The notes: generated from the sequence alone by a model not told the origin. DNA of 64,000 nt from Virgibacillus sp. SK37 (GCF_000725285.1 NZ_CP007161.1:2084213-2148212); one strand, 5' to 3'. Counted from the stretch's first letter, positions 9,502 through 20,265 are shown. Made by a program: numbers and translations.

Positions 9502-10737
9502 TTACTCCTCTAACAGGCTCTCTAAAGCGTGATCTTTCCGCATATAGCCTTTTACTGTATATTGATTTTTTTCTTCATTAAAGTATTTTTCCGTAACAAT
9601 TGACTCCAACTCAAGTCTGTTCATTATTTTTCCTTCATCCGGTCGTAATTCCAGGGAATAATACTTCCATTCTTTTATTAAGGTTTCTTCGATTTTGGTT
9701 TCCAATCTGCTTAAATCCTCATCTCCATAGGCGCTCATAATGAAATAAGGATGGTTTGAAGGTATAAACTCTTTTTCCATTAAATCTTTTTTATTATAAA
9801 TATTTAACATAGGGATTGTATCTGCATGTAATTCTTCCAATAATTTACGTACAGTATGCTGATGTTGTTCAAGATCAGGATTTGAACCATCTACAACATG
9901 CAAAAGAAAATCCGCTTCAGTCACTTCCTCTAACGTGGACTTAAATGCTGCAATTAATGATGTAGGTAAATCCTGAATAAAGCCTACCGTATCTGTGAGT
10001 AATGGCTGGAATCCGGATGGCAGTTTAATTTGCCGAGTTAATGGATCCAGAGTAGCAAAAAGCTTATCTTCTACCATACTTTCACTATCAGTTAAACGAT
10101 TGAATAAAGTTGACTTTCCAGCATTTGTATAACCTACAATGGCAATTTGAAAAACTTCATTGGCTTTTCGTCTCTTTCTATATTGCTCCCTTTGCTGTGC
10201 TACAGAGGATAGTCTTCTTTTAATATCATAAATTCTACGTCTAATATGTCTTTGGTCTGTCTCCAGCTTTGTCTCACCAGGACCTCTCGTACCAATTCCC
10301 GCACCTAATCTGGACATGCTCACACCTTGCCCGCGGAGTCTTGGTAGCATATATTCCAACTGAGCAAGTTCAACTTGAAGTTTTCCCTCTTTGGTTCTAG
10401 CCCTTTGAGCGAATATATCAAGGATCAATTGACTTCTGTCGATAATGCGTACACCGAATTCATTTCCTAAATTACGCAGTTGCCCTGAAGAAAGCTCATC
10501 ATTTGAGATAACCAGCTCGATATCTAATTCCTCAATTTCCTGTTTTATTTCTTCCATTTTTCCAGTCCCAATGTAATTAGCTGGATGAATCCGATCTCGT
10601 TTCTGTACCATTACTTTCTCAACCGCTCCGCCGGCAGTGTGACTTAAAGAAATGAGTTCTTTTAAAGAAGATTGGAATCTTTCTTCATTTTGTCTTGGTC
10701 GCATAACTGCAATAACTAGTATTTTTTCTGCTGTCAT
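9502..10737 (-). CDS. hflX: HflX, ribosome-associated GTPase
   Basis: 411 aa. An N-terminal HflX domain (to about 190) contains the GTGKMEEI and RLGAGIGTRGPGETKLE stretches. The GTPase domain has G1 GYTNAGKST (202-210), G3 DTVG (249-252) and G4 NKKD. HflX splits stalled 70S ribosomes, for example after heat shock (family knowledge). It lies between spoVK and ynbB as in B. subtilis. A short C-terminal domain follows the G domain, normal for the family. Confidence 0.95.
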   Translation of the reverse strand: MTAEKILVIAVMRPRQNEERFQSSLKELISLSHTAGGAVEKVMVQKRDRIHPANYIGTGKMEEIKQEIEELDIELVISNDELSSGQLRNLGNEFGVRIIDRSQLILDIFAQRARTKEGKLQVELAQLEYMLPRLRGQGVSMSRLGAGIGTRGPGETKLETDQRHIRRRIYDIKRRLSSVAQQREQYRKRRKANEVFQIAIVGYTNAGKSTLFNRLTDSESMVEDKLFATLDPLTRQIKLPSGFQPLLTDTVGFIQDLPTSLIAAFKSTLEEVTEADFLLHVVDGSNPDLEQHQHTVRKLLEELHADTIPMLNIYNKKDLMEKEFIPSNHPYFIMSAYGDEDLSRLETKIEETLIKEWKYYSLELRPDEGKIMNRLELESIVTEKYFNEEKNQYTVKGYMRKDHALESLLEE

Positions 10738-10826
10738 ATTTAAACCTCTTTCTATCAGCCCTTAACGTATTTCATACATATTATTATCATACCAAACGGA
10801 GCATATGATAACCAAATATTGCGCTA

Positions 10827-11747
10827 TCAATTATCCATCAGCAGATCTTTTTCTGTTAATGTAATCAAGTCGTCTGTAGTTAGGTTATTCCTTTTTAAGA
10901 GACGAACTGCATGAAGTCTTATTGCATTTTCAATAACATTTCGTACATAGCGTGCATTGGAGAAATTACGGCCTTTTTCTTGGGTTTTTTTAAATAAATG
11001 CATTCTCAATTCCTGTTCTGCTTCTTTTGTTAGACGATATTCGCGTTCTGCAGCCATTTGCCTTGCTATTTTCATTAATTGACTTATTTCGTAATCCTCA
11101 AAATCCAATATAAATGGGAACCTGGACTGCAAGCCTGGATTTAACGTAAGAAATCTTTCCATTTCATACGGATAGCCTGCTAAGATTAATACAAAATCAT
11201 TATGATGATCTTCCATATGCTTCACAAGCGTATCAATGGCTTCTTTTCCAAAATCCTTATCTCCACCTCGTGCCAGTGAGTATGCTTCATCTATAAACAG
11301 AATTCCTCCCATTGCCTTTTGAATAATAGTACGGGTTTTTTGAGCGGTTTGACCAATATATTCACCAACAAGATCGGCTCTTTCAGCTTCAATAAAGTGA
11401 CCCTTTGATAATAAATTCATTTCAAAATATAACTTTGCTAACTTCCTTGCAACAGTAGTTTTTCCTGTCCCAGGATTTCCTTTAAATAACATATGGAGAA
11501 CTTGCTTAGAGTTCTTTAATCCTAATTCATTTCTTTTCTGATTAATCACTACCGTAGCATAAATTTCTTTTATTGTTTTTTTCAAATCTTGTAAGCCGAT
11601 AATCGAAGAAAATTCTTGATCTATATGTGTAAATGGATTGTTCTCAAAGGAAGAAATTGATTTTTGGGATTGTCGCTCTTCGTTTTTTTGTTCTTTTAAT
11701 ACAATATTAATTTGACCTTTCTTGTTCCTGATTAATTGTGTTTCCAT
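10827..11747 (-). CDS. spoVK: SpoVK, stage V sporulation AAA ATPase
   Basis: 306 aa of the CbbX/SpoVK AAA family. Walker A is GNPGTGKT (90-97), Walker B ILFIDEA (149-155), then a sensor/arginine region around FVLILAGYP and GLQSRFPF. SpoVK is expressed in the mother cell and is needed for spore maturation; its target is unknown. The ATG is preceded by a GAGGTGATGG-type site. Upstream lies repeat B. The first ~30 residues, rich in K/Q/N, are variable in the family. Confidence 0.93.
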   Translation of the reverse strand: METQLIRNKKGQINIVLKEQKNEERQSQKSISSFENNPFTHIDQEFSSIIGLQDLKKTIKEIYATVVINQKRNELGLKNSKQVLHMLFKGNPGTGKTTVARKLAKLYFEMNLLSKGHFIEAERADLVGEYIGQTAQKTRTIIQKAMGGILFIDEAYSLARGGDKDFGKEAIDTLVKHMEDHHNDFVLILAGYPYEMERFLTLNPGLQSRFPFILDFEDYEISQLMKIARQMAAEREYRLTKEAEQELRMHLFKKTQEKGRNFSNARYVRNVIENAIRLHAVRLLKRNNLTTDDLITLTEKDLLMDN

Positions 11748-11864
11748 ACCATCACCTCTCAGTCAATTCAGTATACGCACCTAACCGATATGGTGTGACA
11801 TTCGCCTATATATATTTAAGCGTATTTTGATGGGGTGTGTTTAATATAACCAGGAGTCCCGGAA

Positions 11865-11939
11865 ATGCATACACCACAAGAGTTGCTGAAAAAATTTACT
11901 TTTGTACATAGATGTTTAAAAAGAGAGCGCGCTTCTTAA
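11865..11939 (+). CDS. Possible 24-aa micro-ORF upstream of spoVK
   Basis: On the plus strand, ATG at 11865 lies 8 bases after AGGAG and opens 24 codons to TAA at 11937-11939. The peptide begins MHTPQELLKKFTF and is basic and possibly an amphipathic helix. Nothing like it is recognised. The only support is a good ribosome site and position in otherwise empty DNA divergent from spoVK; no clear promoter is visible. Confidence 0.25.
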   Translation: MHTPQELLKKFTFVHRCLKRERAS

Positions 11940-11984
11940 ACTGTTCAATTCAATACTTCTTAAGATAACTTATTACAAATTTAT

Positions 11985-12493
11985 AAAAACGGGTACTACT
12001 GCAAATGTTGGGATACAAATGTATTTTGTTCATTCATAGTTGGAGGAAACTCCGAAGTAATTTTGTAGTAGTTTATTTCATTTTAAGGAGGTGAATAGAC
12101 CCATTGATTTCCACTGCAGGGGGACGCTTTCCGCCGGCATGGCTTCAGCCGCTTCCTCCGCTACGCTCCGTGCAGGGTCTTCAGCTCATGCTATTCCGGC
12201 AGGAGTCGCCCCCTTCCGCTCCAATCAATTTGTATCTGCTTTAAACCATAAATAGCGGGTTAATATCTAACCACTTTACCAGTGTAGGAAAAACACGAAG
12301 ACTCCTATGGGAAAAGCAACAGTTGAAGATCCCGCAGGAAGTGATTTTTTTCTTCCGAGGAAGCTGAAGCGTTGCCCACGGAAAGCGAAGTGTTTTTTCC
12401 GAAACGGTCGCTTAGAGTACTATCAAGTTACTTCGTAGTTTATCTATTTTCCGAATCATTGAATAACCCCAACATATATATTAGAACCTAAAA
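11985..12493. repeat. Fold-back intergenic repeat, copy B
   Basis: About 500 bp between spoVK and hfq. It starts TACTGCAAATGTTGGG and ends ATAACCCCAACATATATAT, the same inverted ends as copy A. The block GCTTCAGCCGCTTCCTCC near 12145 is shared with A and D. The right half (about 12295-12400), with GACTCCTATGGGAAAAGC and GGAAAGCGAAG, is a different module, not seen in C or D. No coding sequence. Confidence 0.8.
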
Positions 12494-12515
12494 ACGGGTG
12501 CTGTTCAGCACCCGT
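12491..12515 (-). terminator. Terminator after hfq
   Basis: ACGGGTGCT-GTTC-AGCACCCGT is a perfect 9-bp hairpin just after the hfq stop, with T-rich sequence on the minus strand. Confidence 0.85.
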
Positions 12516-12523
12516 TGCAAAAT

Positions 12524-12748
12524 CTATTCAGTTTCTAAAGATACATTTTTAACTGGAGCGAAAGTGGATATTGCATGTTTGAAAATTAATTGTTGCTTTC
12601 CTTCTGTCTCAAGTAAAACTGTGAAATTATCAAATGCTTTTAATGTCCCTCTTAATTGGAATCCATTTGTTAAGAAAACAGTTACTGCAATGCGATTTTT
12701 TCTTAGTTGATTCAGGTATTGGTCTTGAATATTAACATTTTGAGCCAT
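12524..12748 (-). CDS. hfq: Hfq, RNA-binding Sm-like protein
   Basis: 74 aa, the typical Bacillus length. Sm1 reads [23 protein letters not shown], and Sm2 is close to the Hfq signature Y/FKHAIS (here [10 protein letters not shown]). Hfq hexamers bind small RNAs and mRNAs. It lies 38 bases after miaA, as in many bacteria, and ends the mutS-mutL-dps-miaA-hfq series with a terminator. The C-terminal tail is minimal, as in other Gram-positive Hfq. Confidence 0.96.
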   Translation of the reverse strand: MAQNVNIQDQYLNQLRKNRIAVTVFLTNGFQLRGTLKAFDNFTVLLETEGKQQLIFKHAISTFAPVKNVSLETE

Positions 12749-12786
12749 TATGTTTCCTCCTCATTTCTATCTATATATAACTATTT

Positions 12787-13722
12787 CTATTTGTCTTCCA
12801 ATAATCCTGCTAGATCATCTAAAATCTTTGTAAAAACTTCATGATATGTATTTGGATTAATCGAATACCATCTTATATTCATCTTATTGCGAAACCAAGT
12901 ATATTGTCGTTTTGCGTACCTTCTTGAATTTCGCTTTAAATTTTCAACTGCTTCTTCAAATGGCTGCTTTCCTTGAATATAGGGAATCATTTCTTTGTAA
13001 CCAATCGCCTTCATAGAACCACATGCTTCATAACCCTTTTCATATAACGACCTCACTTCTTCAACCAGTCCGTCATTAATCATTTTGTCTACTCGTTGGT
13101 TAATCCGATTATATAATAGCTCTCTCTCCATTTCCAAGCCGATAAAAATAACGTTGTAAGGAGATTCTACCGTTTGCTCTTTTTGAAGCTGAGACATTTT
13201 CAATCCTGTTATTTCATAGATTTCTAATGCTCGAATTACTCTGCGGTAATTATTTGGATGGATTTTTTCAGCTTGTTCTGGGTCAATTGCACGCAATCGA
13301 TCATACAGGTGTTTAATTCCTAATTCTGCTCTTTCGTTTTCCAATCGCTTCGTAATTCGCTCATCACGTCTTGCTGGAGAAAAATTGTAGTCAAATAAAG
13401 CGGCCTGTATATATAGGCCACTTCCCCCTACAATAATTGGGAGCTTCCCTATGGCACCTATCGATTCAATACATGCTTGCACATGGTTTTTAAAATCCGC
13501 AGCAGAGTATGCTTCATTAGGCTCTTTTATATCTATTAAATGATGGGGGATTGCTTCCATTTCCCGCTCCTCAATTTTTGCAGTTCCAATATCCATCCCT
13601 CTATATACCTGCATGGAATCTCCGCTGATAATTTCAGCGTCAAATCGCTTTGCTATCTCAATACTTAATTTTGTTTTGCCTACTGCCGTTGGACCGACAA
13701 TTGCAATTACTGTTTTTTTCAT
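12787..13722 (-). CDS. miaA: MiaA, tRNA dimethylallyltransferase
   Basis: 311 aa. It attaches a dimethylallyl group to A37 of tRNAs reading UNN codons; MiaB, also in this window, adds the methylthio group next. The P-loop is GPTAVGKT (10-17), followed by SGDSMQVYRGMDIGTAK, PHHLID and GGSGLYI, all MiaA hallmarks. It follows the Dps-like gene by 25 bases and precedes hfq. Confidence 0.97.
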   Translation of the reverse strand: MKKTVIAIVGPTAVGKTKLSIEIAKRFDAEIISGDSMQVYRGMDIGTAKIEEREMEAIPHHLIDIKEPNEAYSAADFKNHVQACIESIGAIGKLPIIVGGSGLYIQAALFDYNFSPARRDERITKRLENERAELGIKHLYDRLRAIDPEQAEKIHPNNYRRVIRALEIYEITGLKMSQLQKEQTVESPYNVIFIGLEMERELLYNRINQRVDKMINDGLVEEVRSLYEKGYEACGSMKAIGYKEMIPYIQGKQPFEEAVENLKRNSRRYAKRQYTWFRNKMNIRWYSINPNTYHEVFTKILDDLAGLLEDK

Positions 13723-13747
13723 ACCTCTTCCCCTACATACTGATTAT

Positions 13748-14197
13748 TTACTCATAAGCCTGATAAGCTCGGAACATCCATAGGTTTTTTTCCAGTTTTG
13801 TCTGTAAAGAAATAAGTAAATCTTCCGTAGGATGATCCTTATGCTTATCAGCTAAAACAAGTCCCTCATCCCGAATTTCTGAGATGATTTGTTGGAAATC
13901 TTTTATTAGTTGAGATACTATTTCACTTTCTTTATCATCTGCATTTGCTTCTTCTAATGTAGACTCTTTTAAATACTTGGTCATTGTTGCCAAAGGTTTC
14001 CCTTCGATCATTAAAATTCTTTCTGCAATTTCATCAAGTTCACTGGCAAACATCTCATACAACGCTTCAAATTTTTCATGAAGCTGAAAAAAATGTCTCC
14101 CTTGGACAAACCAATGATATCGGTGTAACTTAACATACATTACAAAGTAATTTGATAATAACTGATTTAGGAAGTTTATTAACCTCTGATTTTCCAT
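13748..14197 (-). CDS. dps: Dps-type mini-ferritin
   Basis: 149 aa of the Dps family. All ferroxidase ligands are visible: His28 (in RYHWFVQG), His40 (in FQLHEKF), Asp55 and Glu59 (in LDEIAERI). Dps dodecamers oxidise and store iron and shield DNA from peroxide. It lies between mutL and miaA, where B. subtilis has no such gene. With only 25 bases to miaA it is probably in the same transcript. I see no PerR box immediately upstream. Short N-terminus, so DNA binding is uncertain. Confidence 0.92.
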   Translation of the reverse strand: MENQRLINFLNQLLSNYFVMYVKLHRYHWFVQGRHFFQLHEKFEALYEMFASELDEIAERILMIEGKPLATMTKYLKESTLEEANADDKESEIVSQLIKDFQQIISEIRDEGLVLADKHKDHPTEDLLISLQTKLEKNLWMFRAYQAYE

Positions 14198-14258
14198 TTT
14201 TACACCTCTGAGCTTTTTATTCTCATTATTAACTTGGTGTGTTATTTTTATACAGCAC

Positions 14259-16112
14259 TTACATTACACGTTTAAACATTTTCTCTAATTCATAGGAAGA
14301 AAAATGAACGATTATCGGTCTGCCATGTGGGCAGGTGAATGGGTCTGTTGTTTTGCGTAGATCTTCTAACAGACGAAACATATCATCATGGTTCAAGTAA
14401 TGGTTAGCTTTAATGGATCTTTTACAGGACATTAAAATAGCAGCTTCTTCCCTTATAATTTCAATATTTACTCTTTCTTCATTCATAATTTGGTCGATCA
14501 TCTCACGAATAACCTCTTCTTCAAAACCATTAGGAAACCAATTAGGGTGTGAACGAATCACATATGTTTGATGACCAAAAGGCTCAAAAAACAAACCAAC
14601 CTTTTCTAATTCCTCTTTATAAGTATCAATAAACAGAGATTCTTGCTTGGAAAATTCAAAAGTTAGAGGAATTAACAATTCTTGCGACTCATTGGTTGTT
14701 GTTCCAAGCTTTTTCTTGAAAAATTCATATTTAATTCTTTCTTGGGCAGCATGTTGATCAATCATATATAACCCATTCTCGTTTTGAGCTAGAATATACG
14801 TGCCCTGTAACTGGCCAATGGGATACATAATTGGAACCCGTTGGGTATGAGAAGCAGTCTGCTTTTCATTTAAAATTGACTTCTCCTCTTTCATATCAGC
14901 TTGAGGAGAGGGGATATAATAATCATCTACAAAATCATTAGAATGATGCGTATTTACTTCTTCGCTCTCTTTATGAGAAGGTTCTTCGGCTTCCTGGTAG
15001 CTTTGTTCTCGTATAGTCTCTTCATACGTAGGATATCTTACTTCTTGTGTTGAACTATCACCAAAATCCATCGTATTTTGATGGGTTACCTCTTTCCTTA
15101 CCGCTTTCTGTTGCATTTCTGGTATGAGGGTAATTTCCCGAAATTTGTTTCTAATTGTATCTTCGATTGCTGAAAATAGTTCTTTTTCTTTACTGAACCG
15201 TACTTCAAGCTTTGTTGGATGAACATTTACATCTACTAATATAGGATCCATTTTTATATCTAAGACTACAATGGGAGACCTGCCAATCGGTAGCAAGGTG
15301 TGGTATGCACGGATAATTGCCTGTGTTAAAGGAATACTTTTTATATACCTGCCATTGATGATGGTAGATACATAATTTCTGGAAGCCCTCGTAATTTCAG
15401 GTTTTGCTATATAACCTTGAATGGAAAAATCCAAAGTCTCCTTCTTGATTGGCAGCATTTTTCGGGCAACTCCCATACCATATACTTGTGATATGACTTG
15501 CAAAACATCGCCTGTGCCAGGAGTTTTAAATAATCCTTTTCCATTGTGAGTAGCTTCAAACCTGATTTGCGGATGTGACAATGCAAGTCGATTTAACAAA
15601 TCAGTTATATGTCCCAGTTCTGTATGAATAGTTTTCATATACTTTAATCGAGCAGGAGTATTAAAAAATAAATCATCTACTGTAATCTCCGTACCACGGC
15701 GTGCATCTCCTTTTCTTCTTTCAACCATTTTCCCGCCTTCTAATTCCAATACAGTGCCAGCATGATAACCTTGCGAGGTTTTTATAGTTAGTCGGCTTAC
15801 TGATGCAATACTTGCTAATGCTTCTCCACGAAACCCCAATGTTTTTACATGAAATAAATCTGTTTCGTTTTTTATTTTACTCGTGGCATGGCGCAGGAAT
15901 GCATGTTCACAATCGTCCTCCGCCATCCCTTCCCCATCATCGGTGATTTTAATATGCTGGAGACCAGCTTCCATAAGTTCAACTTTTATCCATGTACTGT
16001 TTGCATCAATGCTATTTTCTACTAATTCTTTTACAACAGATGCAGGGCGTTCTACTACTTCCCCAGCAGCTATTTTGTTGGCTAAGGCATCTGGCATTTG
16101 TATAATTTTCAT
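14259..16112 (-). CDS. mutL: MutL, mismatch repair endonuclease
   Basis: 617 aa. The N-terminal GHKL ATPase has [16 protein letters not shown] and GFRGEAL. A glutamate-rich linker (about 345-430) follows. The C-terminal domain keeps the endonuclease motif [12 protein letters not shown] (452-463) and the zinc-site residues around [10 protein letters not shown] (Cys563) and CPHGRP (Cys594). This is the nicking type of MutL found in bacteria without MutH. It lies 18 bases after mutS, so the two are cotranscribed. Confidence 0.97.
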   Translation of the reverse strand: MKIIQMPDALANKIAAGEVVERPASVVKELVENSIDANSTWIKVELMEAGLQHIKITDDGEGMAEDDCEHAFLRHATSKIKNETDLFHVKTLGFRGEALASIASVSRLTIKTSQGYHAGTVLELEGGKMVERRKGDARRGTEITVDDLFFNTPARLKYMKTIHTELGHITDLLNRLALSHPQIRFEATHNGKGLFKTPGTGDVLQVISQVYGMGVARKMLPIKKETLDFSIQGYIAKPEITRASRNYVSTIINGRYIKSIPLTQAIIRAYHTLLPIGRSPIVVLDIKMDPILVDVNVHPTKLEVRFSKEKELFSAIEDTIRNKFREITLIPEMQQKAVRKEVTHQNTMDFGDSSTQEVRYPTYEETIREQSYQEAEEPSHKESEEVNTHHSNDFVDDYYIPSPQADMKEEKSILNEKQTASHTQRVPIMYPIGQLQGTYILAQNENGLYMIDQHAAQERIKYEFFKKKLGTTTNESQELLIPLTFEFSKQESLFIDTYKEELEKVGLFFEPFGHQTYVIRSHPNWFPNGFEEEVIREMIDQIMNEERVNIEIIREEAAILMSCKRSIKANHYLNHDDMFRLLEDLRKTTDPFTCPHGRPIIVHFSSYELEKMFKRVM

Positions 16113-16130
16113 GCAAACAATTCCTTTCCC

Positions 16131-18722
16131 TTAGTACTTTTTAACTTGCTTTTGCAACCGATACAACTCATTCATAGCGTCAAGTGGCGTCAAAGCAAAA
16201 AGATCCATTTCCCTTAAATCTTCAATTACTTTTTCTGATGAACCTTGTTGCTTTTCATTTACAGTCTTAGGCGGTATTTGTGCTTCGTCAAAAAATGACA
16301 GTTGACCACTTTCGTTATTATCTACCTTGGAAGAAGGCTTTCCTTCGTTCTCAAGCTTCTCTAATATTTCACTTGCTCGATCTATTAATTCCTCTGGTAG
16401 CTCAGCCAGTTTCGCTACGTGGATACCATAGCTTTTATCTGCAGGTCCTTCTTTAATTTGGTGAAGAAAAACCACATTTCCTTCATATTCCTCTGCACGT
16501 ACATGAATGTTTTTCAGTTGTGGAAGGGATTCATCCAATATTGTCAGTTCATGATAATGTGTGGAAAACAATGTCTTTGCCTGGAGGTTATTGTGAATAT
16601 ATTCCACAATTGCCTGGGCAAGCGCCATTCCATCATACGTACTTGTTCCTCTTCCTATTTCATCCAGCAATATTAAACTTCGGTCTGTCGCATGGGATAA
16701 AGCATGCTTTGCCTCTAGCATTTCTACCATAAAGGTACTTTGACCGGAAACAAGGTCATCTGCCGCTCCGATTCTAGTAAAAATTTGATCGAAAATAATT
16801 AATTCCGCATCTTCACACGGAACGAAACAGCCGATTTGCCCCATTATAACCGTCAAGGCTAACTGACGCATATATGTACTTTTCCCTGACATATTCGGAC
16901 CGGTAATTAGCAACATATTTCTATCAGGGTTCAACGAAATATCATTTGGAACAAATGTACCGTTCTTCATTACTTGTTCAATAACCGGATGCCTGCCATT
17001 CTTAATAGTTAGTGTATGATTAGAAGAAAAGCTTGGTCTTCGATAATTATTTGTTTCACTAACCGTTGCAAATGCCTGTAATACATCGACTTTACTTATG
17101 ACATCAGCAATATGCTGTAACTGAGGTATATGCTCTTTTATTTGGTCCCTGATTTCTAGGAATAATTGATATTCCAACTCAACACTTTTTTCTTCTGCTT
17201 CTAAAATGAGCTGCTCTTTTTCTTTTAATTCCGGAGTAATATATCTCTCTGCGTTTGTAAGGGTCTGTTTTCGTTCATATTTACCCTCTGGCAGCAAATG
17301 CAGGTTTGCTTTAGTAACCTCTATATAATAGCCAAAAACCCGATTATAACCAATCTTTAAAGATTTAATGTTTGTCTCCTTCTTTTCTTTCTGCTCCAGC
17401 TCTGCTATCCATTGTTTTCCATTTCGAGAAGCATCCCTATATGTATCCAATTGTGCGTGATACCCATCTTTAATTATCGAACCTTCTTTAATGGAAATGG
17501 GCGGATTATCTACTAAACTCGTGTTTAATAAGTCTACCAACTTATCCGGAAATAGCAGCTGATCAGCTAGCCGGCTTATTTCCTCACCTTTAAACCCTGA
17601 AAGAATTTCCTTAATCTCAGGTAGTTTTTCAAGAGATTGTCTAAGTTGTACTAAATCTCTGGCATTTACATTTCCAAATGCCACTCTGCCTGCTAACCGT
17701 TCCATATCATATACAGACTTTAATACTTCTCTTAGCTGGTCACGCTCCATAAACGCTTGCACAAAACCCTCTACTATTTCAAGTCTCTCCTCAATCTTTT
17801 TTTGGTTTAAGAGAGGACGTTCCAGCCATTTTTTTAATAGTCTGGACCCCATTGCAGTTGCTGTCTTATCAAGCACCCATAGCAGACTACCATGTTTCCC
17901 TTTTTTAATAATAGTTTCAGTTAATTCCAGATTTCTTTTTGAATACATGTCTAATGACAAATGTTCCTGCAATTCGATCACTTTTGCTTGCTGTAAATGG
18001 TGTAAAGAACGTTTCTGTGTGTGTTGAACATAATTCAATAACCGGCTGAAGGCTTTTAATAGCCTTTCATCATTTAAGTTCTCGCAAAGATCACGGTATT
18101 CAGCATTAAAGTCTACAATATCCTGATAGGATAAGGTTACATGCAACTTACCCTGTAGTTGTTGTTGTAATTGTTCTGGTAGATGAGAAGAAATAACTAT
18201 TTCTTTAATTGGCTGGTTATATAATTCGTGAATAACTGCATCCCATCCATCCATAATGAGAGCTAGCCTGTTTTCTCCTGTAGATAAATCATGATAAACA
18301 ACTACATACGATCCGTCCTGAAAATGGGAAAGGCTGGCTATATAATTATTCTCTCCTTCACGAAGCATTCCTGATTCCATAACAGTACCTGGAGTAATAA
18401 GTTGAACCACTTCTCGTTTTACCACACCTTTTGCTGTCTTCGGGTCTTCAACTTGTTCACAAATTGCTACTTTATATCCCTTTTCAATAAGTGTTTTAAT
18501 ATAATTTCCCGCAGCATGGTATGGAACTCCGCACATGGGTATAGGTTCTTTTTGTCCTGAATCTCGCTTCGTAAGAGTGATCTCCAGTTCTCTGGATGCT
18601 TGAATTGCATCATCAAAAAACATTTCATAGAAATCACCAAGTCGAAAAAATAAAAAAGCATCTTTGTTTTCTGCTTTAATTTTTAAATATTGCTCCATCA
18701 TCGGTGTATATTTTGCCATCAT
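16131..18722 (-). CDS. mutS: MutS, mismatch recognition ATPase
   Basis: 863 aa, full-length MutS. The N-terminal mismatch-binding loop is in [15 protein letters not shown] (the Phe-X-Glu site). The ABC ATPase domain has Walker [10 protein letters not shown] and [12 protein letters not shown], then FSTHYHEL. Residues past about 800 form the dimer/beta-clamp tail with SFF and [12 protein letters not shown]. Adjacent ATGs follow GGAGGAAAA; the second gives MAKYTP. A recognisable extended -10 promoter lies about 30 bases upstream. Confidence 0.97.
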   Translation of the reverse strand: MMAKYTPMMEQYLKIKAENKDAFLFFRLGDFYEMFFDDAIQASRELEITLTKRDSGQKEPIPMCGVPYHAAGNYIKTLIEKGYKVAICEQVEDPKTAKGVVKREVVQLITPGTVMESGMLREGENNYIASLSHFQDGSYVVVYHDLSTGENRLALIMDGWDAVIHELYNQPIKEIVISSHLPEQLQQQLQGKLHVTLSYQDIVDFNAEYRDLCENLNDERLLKAFSRLLNYVQHTQKRSLHHLQQAKVIELQEHLSLDMYSKRNLELTETIIKKGKHGSLLWVLDKTATAMGSRLLKKWLERPLLNQKKIEERLEIVEGFVQAFMERDQLREVLKSVYDMERLAGRVAFGNVNARDLVQLRQSLEKLPEIKEILSGFKGEEISRLADQLLFPDKLVDLLNTSLVDNPPISIKEGSIIKDGYHAQLDTYRDASRNGKQWIAELEQKEKKETNIKSLKIGYNRVFGYYIEVTKANLHLLPEGKYERKQTLTNAERYITPELKEKEQLILEAEEKSVELEYQLFLEIRDQIKEHIPQLQHIADVISKVDVLQAFATVSETNNYRRPSFSSNHTLTIKNGRHPVIEQVMKNGTFVPNDISLNPDRNMLLITGPNMSGKSTYMRQLALTVIMGQIGCFVPCEDAELIIFDQIFTRIGAADDLVSGQSTFMVEMLEAKHALSHATDRSLILLDEIGRGTSTYDGMALAQAIVEYIHNNLQAKTLFSTHYHELTILDESLPQLKNIHVRAEEYEGNVVFLHQIKEGPADKSYGIHVAKLAELPEELIDRASEILEKLENEGKPSSKVDNNESGQLSFFDEAQIPPKTVNEKQQGSSEKVIEDLREMDLFALTPLDAMNELYRLQKQVKKY

Positions 18723-18754
18723 TTTTCCTCCACTTACCCATTTATTCTTTTGTC

Positions 18755-18765
18755 ATTATAGCATA
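18755..18765 (-). promoter_or_regulatory. Probable extended -10 promoter of mutSL
   Basis: On the minus strand TATG-C-TATAAT is an extended -10 with a perfect TATAAT (18755-18760). No good -35 is present at the right distance, which extended -10 promoters tolerate. Confidence 0.5.
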
Positions 18766-18931
18766 TTTACCTTCATTTCGACGAATAACGCACAAGTAAG
18801 AAAGACAGATGTTGCCCCATCCTTTAAGATCGCTTGTCCGACCTTTACCTCCGCTTAATCGCCTTTCATTCTCAATAAAACACTAGGAAAACCGAAACAA
18901 TAGATTTTTTCTTTTTTATTGTTCAAAAATA

Positions 18932-18959
18932 AAATACGAGGAATTAAATCCTCGTATTT
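18932..18959 (-). terminator. Terminator after cotE
   Basis: A perfect 11-bp stem AAATACGAGGA / TCCTCGTATTT with a 6-nt loop, directly after the cotE stop. Confidence 0.85.
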
Positions 18960-18963
18960 AGAG

Positions 18964-19533
18964 TTAGTCTTTATGATCCATGAATTCAGGATCTACGTTA
19001 CTTAGCTCATCGTCAGTTAATTCAAAATCCCATCCATCGTCATCTTCATCGTCGTGATCTTTCTCCCAATGTGGGTTTACTTTGACAGAAATTTTTGTCT
19101 CACCAATTACTTGAACAACAAATTCCCTTTCTATTTCTACAACAATTTTATGTCCTTTGTTGGAGATTTTGCACTCAAGGCAGTTAGGTTGTTGAACCAC
19201 CTTGGCAATGACATCAAACTCATCATTTATGCAATGCTCATCTTTAACGGAGAGCGGAATAACATCACAATAAGTGACCCTTTCGGTGACTACTTCTGTT
19301 TTCGTATTGTCATTGTACGAATACCAGATGTTTATATCATAACTACCATTGATCTCAACGGTGTCCTCCGACTTTTTCTTAGCATTGTATAAATGATTAA
19401 TTACCCAGCACCCAAGTATGCTTGACGGCTTATGGGTTGGCGTAATCGAATGGGATGTTTGAGTGAACTTTTTCCCTTTACCACAAACGGCTTTCGTAAT
19501 GATTTCTCTATAGTCACGGTTTAGAAAAGTCAT
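18964..19533 (-). CDS. cotE: CotE, outer spore coat morphogenetic protein
   Basis: 189 aa from the ATG at 19533, which follows AGAGGAGGT; the longer frame starting at 19575 would put this ribosome site inside the gene. Matches to CotE are extensive: [52 protein letters not shown] and VVQQPNCLE. The C-terminus is very acidic ([19 protein letters not shown]), as in CotE. CotE directs assembly of the outer coat in the mother cell. It lies between ymcA and mutS as in B. subtilis. Confidence 0.96.
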   Translation of the reverse strand: MTFLNRDYREIITKAVCGKGKKFTQTSHSITPTHKPSSILGCWVINHLYNAKKKSEDTVEINGSYDINIWYSYNDNTKTEVVTERVTYCDVIPLSVKDEHCINDEFDVIAKVVQQPNCLECKISNKGHKIVVEIEREFVVQVIGETKISVKVNPHWEKDHDDEDDDGWDFELTDDELSNVDPEFMDHKD

Positions 19534-19793
19534 AGCTACTTTTACCTCCTCTTTGTTCATAATCATTTTATGCAAGACAAATACCTAAAGTGCATAACAT
19601 CTGAATAAGAAAAAGAGGAATAAATAAAGAAAAAGTTCAGCAACCGTTTAGCCACATATAAAAGTTAATTTTAATAACGATCATTTTGGAAATCGTTGTT
19701 TGCTTATTTTAGAAAAAGAAATAAAATTTGCTAGATGCTACGGTTATAGATTGACATGGCTGGTCGAGCATATGAACACTACTATGTAAAAGA

Positions 19794-19830
19794 GAAAACC
19801 AGAAAAAACAAATTGTTTTTTCTGGTTTTC
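19794..19830 (-). terminator. Terminator after ricA (ymcA)
   Basis: A perfect 17-bp hairpin with a 3-nt loop, GAAAACCAGAAAAAACA paired with its complement. The 218 bases between this and the cotE ribosome site show nothing else that I can support. Confidence 0.85.
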
Positions 19831-19835
19831 TTTCC

Positions 19836-20264
19836 TTAATGACCGCAACCCATGCTATTTTGCTGTTTTGAGCCTGTTTCTCCTGCAAGGAGATCTCCAC
19901 CTGTGGATTCAATTACATTATTTGTTACCTCTCTTGCTATGGTTCCTGAAACTAACTGTAATACATCATTCACAACAACCTGTGTTTCTTTAAATTCCTG
20001 TACAACAGGAATTGCGTCGATTTCTTCTTGTAATCGGTCAATTTCTGCTTCTACCTTCTTTAAAGCTTCTGATTTTCCATAAGCCTGGAAGTTTACAGCT
20101 TGTTTTTGTAGTGCCTTTATTCGTTTGATCAGTTGCTGTACTTTCTGGTTTTCATTTATCTTTGCCTCTACCTGCTTAAAACGGTCAATCTCTTCTGTAC
20201 TAGCAAGCATACTCGCTAACTTTTTTGCTTCATCTAATATTTCTGTTCGTGTATATTGAGCCAT
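19836..20264 (-). CDS. ricA: RicA (YmcA), subunit of the Y-complex that guides RNase Y
   Basis: 142 aa of the YlbF/YmcA helical family, with a long coiled-coil stretch (about 20-90) and FQAYGKSEALKKVEAEIDRLQEEID. The tail ends MGCGH, with Cys140 in the position linked to the iron-sulfur cluster of the RicAFT complex in B. subtilis (family knowledge). RicAFT stimulates RNase Y cleavage of operon mRNAs and affects biofilm, competence and sporulation. One base separates it from miaB, so the genes are cotranscribed; rny lies 4 kb away. Confidence 0.92.
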   Translation of the reverse strand: MAQYTRTEILDEAKKLASMLASTEEIDRFKQVEAKINENQKVQQLIKRIKALQKQAVNFQAYGKSEALKKVEAEIDRLQEEIDAIPVVQEFKETQVVVNDVLQLVSGTIAREVTNNVIESTGGDLLAGETGSKQQNSMGCGH

Positions 20265-20265
20265 A

